A DNA stretch of 64,000 nucleotides from Cellvibrionaceae bacterium (GTDB taxonomy: Bacteria; Pseudomonadota; Gammaproteobacteria; Pseudomonadales; Cellvibrionaceae): the NCBI GenBank assembly GCA_021151825.1, contig JAGKWQ010000006.1, positions 310,001 through 374,000 of the forward strand, written 5' to 3'. A model generated the notes under the pieces. It was not told the origin of the DNA. It searched no databases and saw only the letters and a list, made by a program, of their open reading frames with translations. Within the stretch, counting starts at the first letter, position 1. Each line of letters begins with the position of its first letter. The position numbers were made by a program, and so were the translations under genes. Shown here piece after piece: positions 60,609 through 64,000 of this stretch.

Positions 60609-62594
60609 TTACCACCGATTCTCTGCACCGTTTTCAGGTGCGGACCATTCGCCATTTAAGATTTCCTGATTACGCTTGTAATGCTCGTAATTGAATTTGT
60701 TGCGCAATAAGCCACCCGGATCATCTGGTACTCGTCTTAACCATTGCTCCATTGCCTGGCGTTCTTCATCAGTTAAACCATCATCTTTTGGTGTCGCTTC
60801 CTGCACTTGCTGTTGTTCAGCCTGTTCCTGTTGTTGCTCTTCTTCAGTTTGTTTGGCTGCCTGAGCTGCTTTTTCCTGCTCGCTTTTTTCTTCAGAATCT
60901 TGCTGCTGCTCAGCTTGCTGTTGTTCATCCGATTGTTGATTCTGATCTTGTTGTTGGTTTGGCTGATCCTTCTGCGCCTGATTTTTCATATCCTGCTTTT
61001 GTTGTTCCTGATCTTGTTGCGATTGGTTTTGCTGATCCTGATTATTTTGATCGTCCTGGTTTTGATCATTTGAATCCTGATTCTGTTGATTATTCTGATC
61101 TTGCTGGGGCTGGTCCTGCTTATCCTTATCCTGCTGGTCTTGTTGTTTGTCTTGTTTATTTTGATCAGCGTTTTGATCCTGGTTCTGCTGGTCTTGATTT
61201 TGTTCTTTTTGTTGCTTGATTAAATCATCCACCAATTGGCGATTTTTTTTTGCATCGGCCATATCCGGTTGTTTTTTCAGGGCTTCATCGTAAGCCTTGA
61301 GTGCTTCAGGTAGTTTTTTGGCCTTGGCCAACGCGTTGCCGCGGTTGTAATGAGCATCGGCAGTGTCAAATTGAGAAAAATTTTGGGCGGCACCTTCATA
61401 ATCGCCAGCGCGATATTGAGCGCTGGCTTTCCACTCCGGATCATCAAAATTCTGTGCGGCTTCGGTAGCATTTTGTTGTTGCAATTGATCATAAGCTTGC
61501 TGGTTTTTATTTTTCCATAAATCATCCCATCCAAATGCGTAACTCTTGGTGGGGGTTAAGCCGAGCAGGGGTAACAGCAACAAACTCAATAGCACACCGC
61601 GGCGGAAGCAATACAACACGATGGGCAATAACAGCAATACCAACCAATGGCCACGGTCATACCAGCTGTCAAACTCGCGATCTACTTTTTGGGTTTCCTG
61701 TTTTTCCGGAGCGGGTAAATCCATCAGGTAATCAATATCGCTGGTGTTGTTTGTTAATGTGCGATAGCGCCCACGAGTTTGTTTGGCAAATACTTGCAAT
61801 TCACTGGCGTTAAGTTGGGTGGTAACAATATTGCGTTTGCCATCGCGTACGAAACCACCTTTGTTGCTGGGAATCGGTGTAGGTTCAGTGCCGCCAACGC
61901 CCATGACTGATAAACGATACTGGCTGTTTTTGTTCATCGTATCGATAATGCTGGATTGTGCCGCGGCAATTACACCATCGGTAATTAACAATAAATCGCC
62001 TTGCGCTATTCCTGCGTCCTTTAATAATTTCAATCCGCGCTCTACAGCAGCTTCGGTATTGCTTCCTTCTGCGGGCATTACATTGGGGTGTAATGCTGGA
62101 ATAATATTAATGATGGTCTCTACATCATCAGTCAGTGGTGTTACCACATGCACATCGCCAGCATAAACCAGCAAGGCAGTTTGACCATCTTTGCGTTCAC
62201 GCAATAAGTCAATCATTTTTAAACGTGCACGCACGAGGCGCGAAGGTTTTAAATCTTCACTCATCATTGATGGTGAAAGGTCCAGCATTATCACTAACGC
62301 TTGTTGATTTTTTTCAACAGAGACAGGCAATTTTTCCCAGGTAGGGCCAGCCAATGCCACGCAACCAATAATCCAGCCGAACAATAATGCAATTAATTGC
62401 CAGGGTTTGATGCGAGTAGTTTGGCCATCTAATAAATACTTTAATAATTCGGGCGCAACCATTTGTTGCCACTGGCGGGCGGTGTGTTTTTGATACCACA
62501 GTAGTAATGCGAGAATGACTACGGGAATTAATGCAAGCAACCATTCCGGGCGCAGAAAATGAAACTGGCTGTTAATGAAGTTGAGATTATTCAT
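60609..62594 (-). CDS. BatB-BatC fusion: VWA domain plus TPR and Gln-rich tail
   Basis: A 661-residue protein. Membrane helices at about 16-30 and 66-85 precede a von Willebrand A domain (about 95-285) with an intact MIDAS (MLDLSPSMMSEDL). A membrane helix near 310-340 is followed by TPR repeats (about 370-450: AQYRAGDYEGAAQNF, AHYNRGNALAKAKKLPEALK). A Gln/Asp/Asn-rich low-complexity stretch of about 130 residues comes next, and a short conserved C terminus (DEERQAMEQWLRRVPDDPGG). This joins the BatB and BatC units found as separate genes in some species. It overlaps batA by 1 base. Confidence 0.93.
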   Translation of the reverse strand: MNNLNFINSQFHFLRPEWLLALIPVVILALLLWYQKHTARQWQQMVAPELLKYLLDGQTTRIKPWQLIALLFGWIIGCVALAGPTWEKLPVSVEKNQQALVIMLDLSPSMMSEDLKPSRLVRARLKMIDLLRERKDGQTALLVYAGDVHVVTPLTDDVETIINIIPALHPNVMPAEGSNTEAAVERGLKLLKDAGIAQGDLLLITDGVIAAAQSSIIDTMNKNSQYRLSVMGVGGTEPTPIPSNKGGFVRDGKRNIVTTQLNASELQVFAKQTRGRYRTLTNNTSDIDYLMDLPAPEKQETQKVDREFDSWYDRGHWLVLLLLPIVLYCFRRGVLLSLLLLPLLGLTPTKSYAFGWDDLWKNKNQQAYDQLQQQNATEAAQNFDDPEWKASAQYRAGDYEGAAQNFSQFDTADAHYNRGNALAKAKKLPEALKAYDEALKKQPDMADAKKNRQLVDDLIKQQKEQNQDQQNQDQNADQNKQDKQQDQQDKDKQDQPQQDQNNQQNQDSNDQNQDDQNNQDQQNQSQQDQEQQKQDMKNQAQKDQPNQQQDQNQQSDEQQQAEQQQDSEEKSEQEKAAQAAKQTEEEQQQEQAEQQQVQEATPKDDGLTDEERQAMEQWLRRVPDDPGGLLRNKFNYEHYKRNQEILNGEWSAPENGAENRW

Positions 62595-63613
62595 TACTTC
62601 ACCTCCGCATTATTTGCCAGTTGCCCGGTAATGCGGCCTTGCCACCAATGCATGGCTGCAATCGTTATGCTCAACAAAAATGCAAATGCCAATGGCCAAA
62701 AAAATAACGTTTGTACCGGACGAAATTTTTCCGCTTCAATTTCGATAGGCTCAAGTTTATCCAGTTCGCGGTGGATTTGATCCAGTTCTTCCAGATTGCG
62801 GGCGCGGAAATATTTACCACCGGTTTTTTCTGCGATGGCAATCATCGTGGGTTCATCCAGATCACGCGATGGATTTACTGTGCGCGAACCAAACAAGCCG
62901 GGGACTTCCATGGATTCAGCACCAAAGGCGATGGTATAAATTTTAATGTTGGCTTTTTGTGCAAGCTCGGTTGCTTTATCCGGTGTGAGTGCGCCAGCAG
63001 TATTGGCGCCATCGGTAAGTACAATTAAAACGCGGCTGGCATTGGGGCGGTCGCGCAAGCGTTTTACCGCAAGTGCAATCGCATCGCCAATTGCTGTTTC
63101 ACGGCCAGCAAAACCAATTTGCGCTTCCTGCAATAATTCATTAACAGTTTGGCGATCATAAGTAAGTGGCGCCTGTAAATAAGCCTGGGCACCAAATAAA
63201 ATCAAACCGAGGCGATCGGCATTACGGCGAACCACAAAATCGCCGATAACTTTTTTTACTGCCATCAAACGGTTGATGCGATGGCCATTCAGCGCCATAT
63301 CCATTTGTTCCATACTGCCGGAAATATCTACTGCCATTAATAAATCGCGGCCACTGGACGGCATGCTCATGGGTTCGCCAACCCATTGTGGATTGGTCGC
63401 CGCCAGTAAGCAGCTTAACCAAATTGCCCACAATGCAAATAATTTTGCCGGGCGCCTGCCAATGCTTAATCGGTTGTGTTGTTCCAGTTGGCTGGCGTGT
63501 TGATAAAAAGGTACGCGCAACGCTGCTTCAACCCGTTTTTTAGGAGCGATAAATTTCATCACTAAAGGTAACGGAGCTAGCAATAATAAATAAGGCCATT
63601 GCATTTCAAACAT
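62594..63613 (-). CDS. batA: BatA: VWA-domain membrane protein
   Basis: A 339-residue protein. Membrane helices at about 5-20 and 55-75 and near the C terminus surround a VWA domain with MIDAS MAVDISGSMEQMD. FGAQAYLQAPLTYD and RVLIVLTDGANTAG complete the metal site. GGAGG six bases before ATG 63613 decides the start over the upstream open frame. It overlaps the DUF4381 gene by 8 bases and batB/C by 1 base, so the operon is tightly coupled. It works with MoxR-type ATPases, whose gene would lie to the right outside the window. Confidence 0.93.
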   Translation of the reverse strand: MFEMQWPYLLLLAPLPLVMKFIAPKKRVEAALRVPFYQHASQLEQHNRLSIGRRPAKLFALWAIWLSCLLAATNPQWVGEPMSMPSSGRDLLMAVDISGSMEQMDMALNGHRINRLMAVKKVIGDFVVRRNADRLGLILFGAQAYLQAPLTYDRQTVNELLQEAQIGFAGRETAIGDAIALAVKRLRDRPNASRVLIVLTDGANTAGALTPDKATELAQKANIKIYTIAFGAESMEVPGLFGSRTVNPSRDLDEPTMIAIAEKTGGKYFRARNLEELDQIHRELDKLEPIEIEAEKFRPVQTLFFWPLAFAFLLSITIAAMHWWQGRITGQLANNAEVK

Positions 63614-64000
63614 GATTGGCCTCCGCAACGGCTTTTACCGGTTTGCGCGTTGGTAATTTCTGGCGGTGATTGCGATGTTGTGCAAACCAGTAGCTGCATA
63701 CAGCGTAAAGCGCATTAGCATCGATCGTTGGATTTTTTTGATAGCTTGCGGTCAACAATTGCTGCCCGCATTCACTATTAAATTGCAGGGTGGTATTTGT
63801 TGGTTTATGCGGGCAAACTCCATCCAGCCAATCCAACCAGGCCTGGCCTTTAATACTGGCATTGAAGGTTTTTGGATAGGCTGTCAATGCGGTACGACGC
63901 AACAGCACGCTAACGTCATGCAAAAACGCTGTGGTATTTTGTGTATTTTGATAATTGGAATAAGCACTATCCAACTCCTGCTGCGCCAATTTGCGATAGT
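63606..64000 (-). CDS. DUF4381 protein, C-terminal part (cut by window edge)
   Basis: The frame runs into the right edge without a start. The visible 130 residues begin with an arginine-rich helix (YRKLAQQELDSAYSNY), then a helical region (DVSVLLRRTALTAYPKTFNA) and GQAWLDWLDGVCP, a signature of DUF4381 proteins in Bat operons. The N-terminal membrane segment should lie outside the window. The 3' end overlaps batA. Confidence 0.85.
   Translation of the reverse strand, partial: YRKLAQQELDSAYSNYQNTQNTTAFLHDVSVLLRRTALTAYPKTFNASIKGQAWLDWLDGVCPHKPTNTTLQFNSECGQQLLTASYQKNPTIDANALYAVCSYWFAQHRNHRQKLPTRKPVKAVAEANHV

Noticed and set aside
60752..61219. Long rightward frames opposite the batB/C Gln-rich tail (also 60807-61073)
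   Set aside because: They are antisense shadows of the CAG/CAA/GAT repeat, which reads as Leu-, Val- or Ala-rich in other frames. No ribosome site supports them.
1..64000. CRISPR arrays, insertion sequences, prophage, rRNA
   Set aside because: No regularly spaced repeats, transposase or integrase motifs, phage structural genes or rRNA segments were seen.

Overview
The window looks like chromosomal DNA of a free-living, polysaccharide-degrading gammaproteobacterium of the Cellvibrio / Cellvibrionaceae type. The reasons are a secreted xylanase whose modules (CBM2, GH10, malectin-like, glucuronoyl esterase) are joined by long serine-rich linkers, a TonB-dependent receptor, a hexuronate-type MFS transporter, a PEP-CTERM protein, chemotaxis receptors, and standard gammaproteobacterial housekeeping genes (murI, trmA, nadK, pepN, glpG-like). 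No rRNA, CRISPR array, intact insertion sequence or prophage was seen. One tRNA gene (Val, UAC) is present.

Layout. 0-7.7 kb is a patchwork of single genes with readable control sites: the start of a TonB receptor (leftward, cut by the window edge), a 100-aa unknown protein behind a perfect FNR/Anr box, a PEP-CTERM protein, an aadA-like nucleotidyltransferase, soxR with a SoxR box placed to fire a divergent pentapeptide-repeat gene, a decayed yddG-like exporter, and a TetR regulator divergent from a membrane-anchored metallo-beta-lactamase-fold hydrolase with a 21-bp operator between them. 7.7-12.6 kb is a xylan locus: a structured leader, a membrane-bound AraC-type regulator with a periplasmic sensor region, repeat-rich intergenic DNA, and the 1058-residue xylanase/glucuronoyl esterase. 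12.6-17.2 kb holds poorly characterised genes (I78-like tail protein, NUC-type nuclease without signal peptide, RNase H-like protein, DUF899 protein). 17.3-25 kb has a chemoreceptor, a PQQ-dehydrogenase lipoprotein with a cytochrome c domain, and a three-gene periplasmic sugar-oxidation operon (Tat TIM-barrel isomerase, GMC oxidoreductase, gluconate-2-dehydrogenase-subunit-3-like protein).

25-34 kb carries an AcpH-like phosphodiesterase behind a large hairpin, a glutamine amidotransferase, an AT-rich lipase with a small upstream gene, and an AddAB-like DNA repair operon. 34.5-38.8 kb has the MFS transporter and an envelope/stress set (CBS protein, two DUF4398-type lipoproteins, one with an OmpA domain, a DUF3309 peptide, a BON lipoprotein). 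38.8-56.5 kb is mainly housekeeping, plus an orphan histidine kinase, the tRNA, and a 27-residue highly acidic peptide just after it. 56.8-58.8 kb contains a chemoreceptor with almost no periplasmic part, followed 4 bp later by a membrane-anchored NIT-like helical protein with no output domain: a likely split sensor. 58.8-64 kb is a leftward Bat (aerotolerance) operon with a DUF4381 gene at the edge.

Functionally, the xylan locus, hexuronate transporter and sugar oxidation operon fit stepwise use of plant cell wall glucuronoxylan: cutting of the chain, removal of lignin-carbohydrate ester links, uptake of uronates and periplasmic oxidation of sugars. All functional statements come from reading translated motifs; no database search was run.
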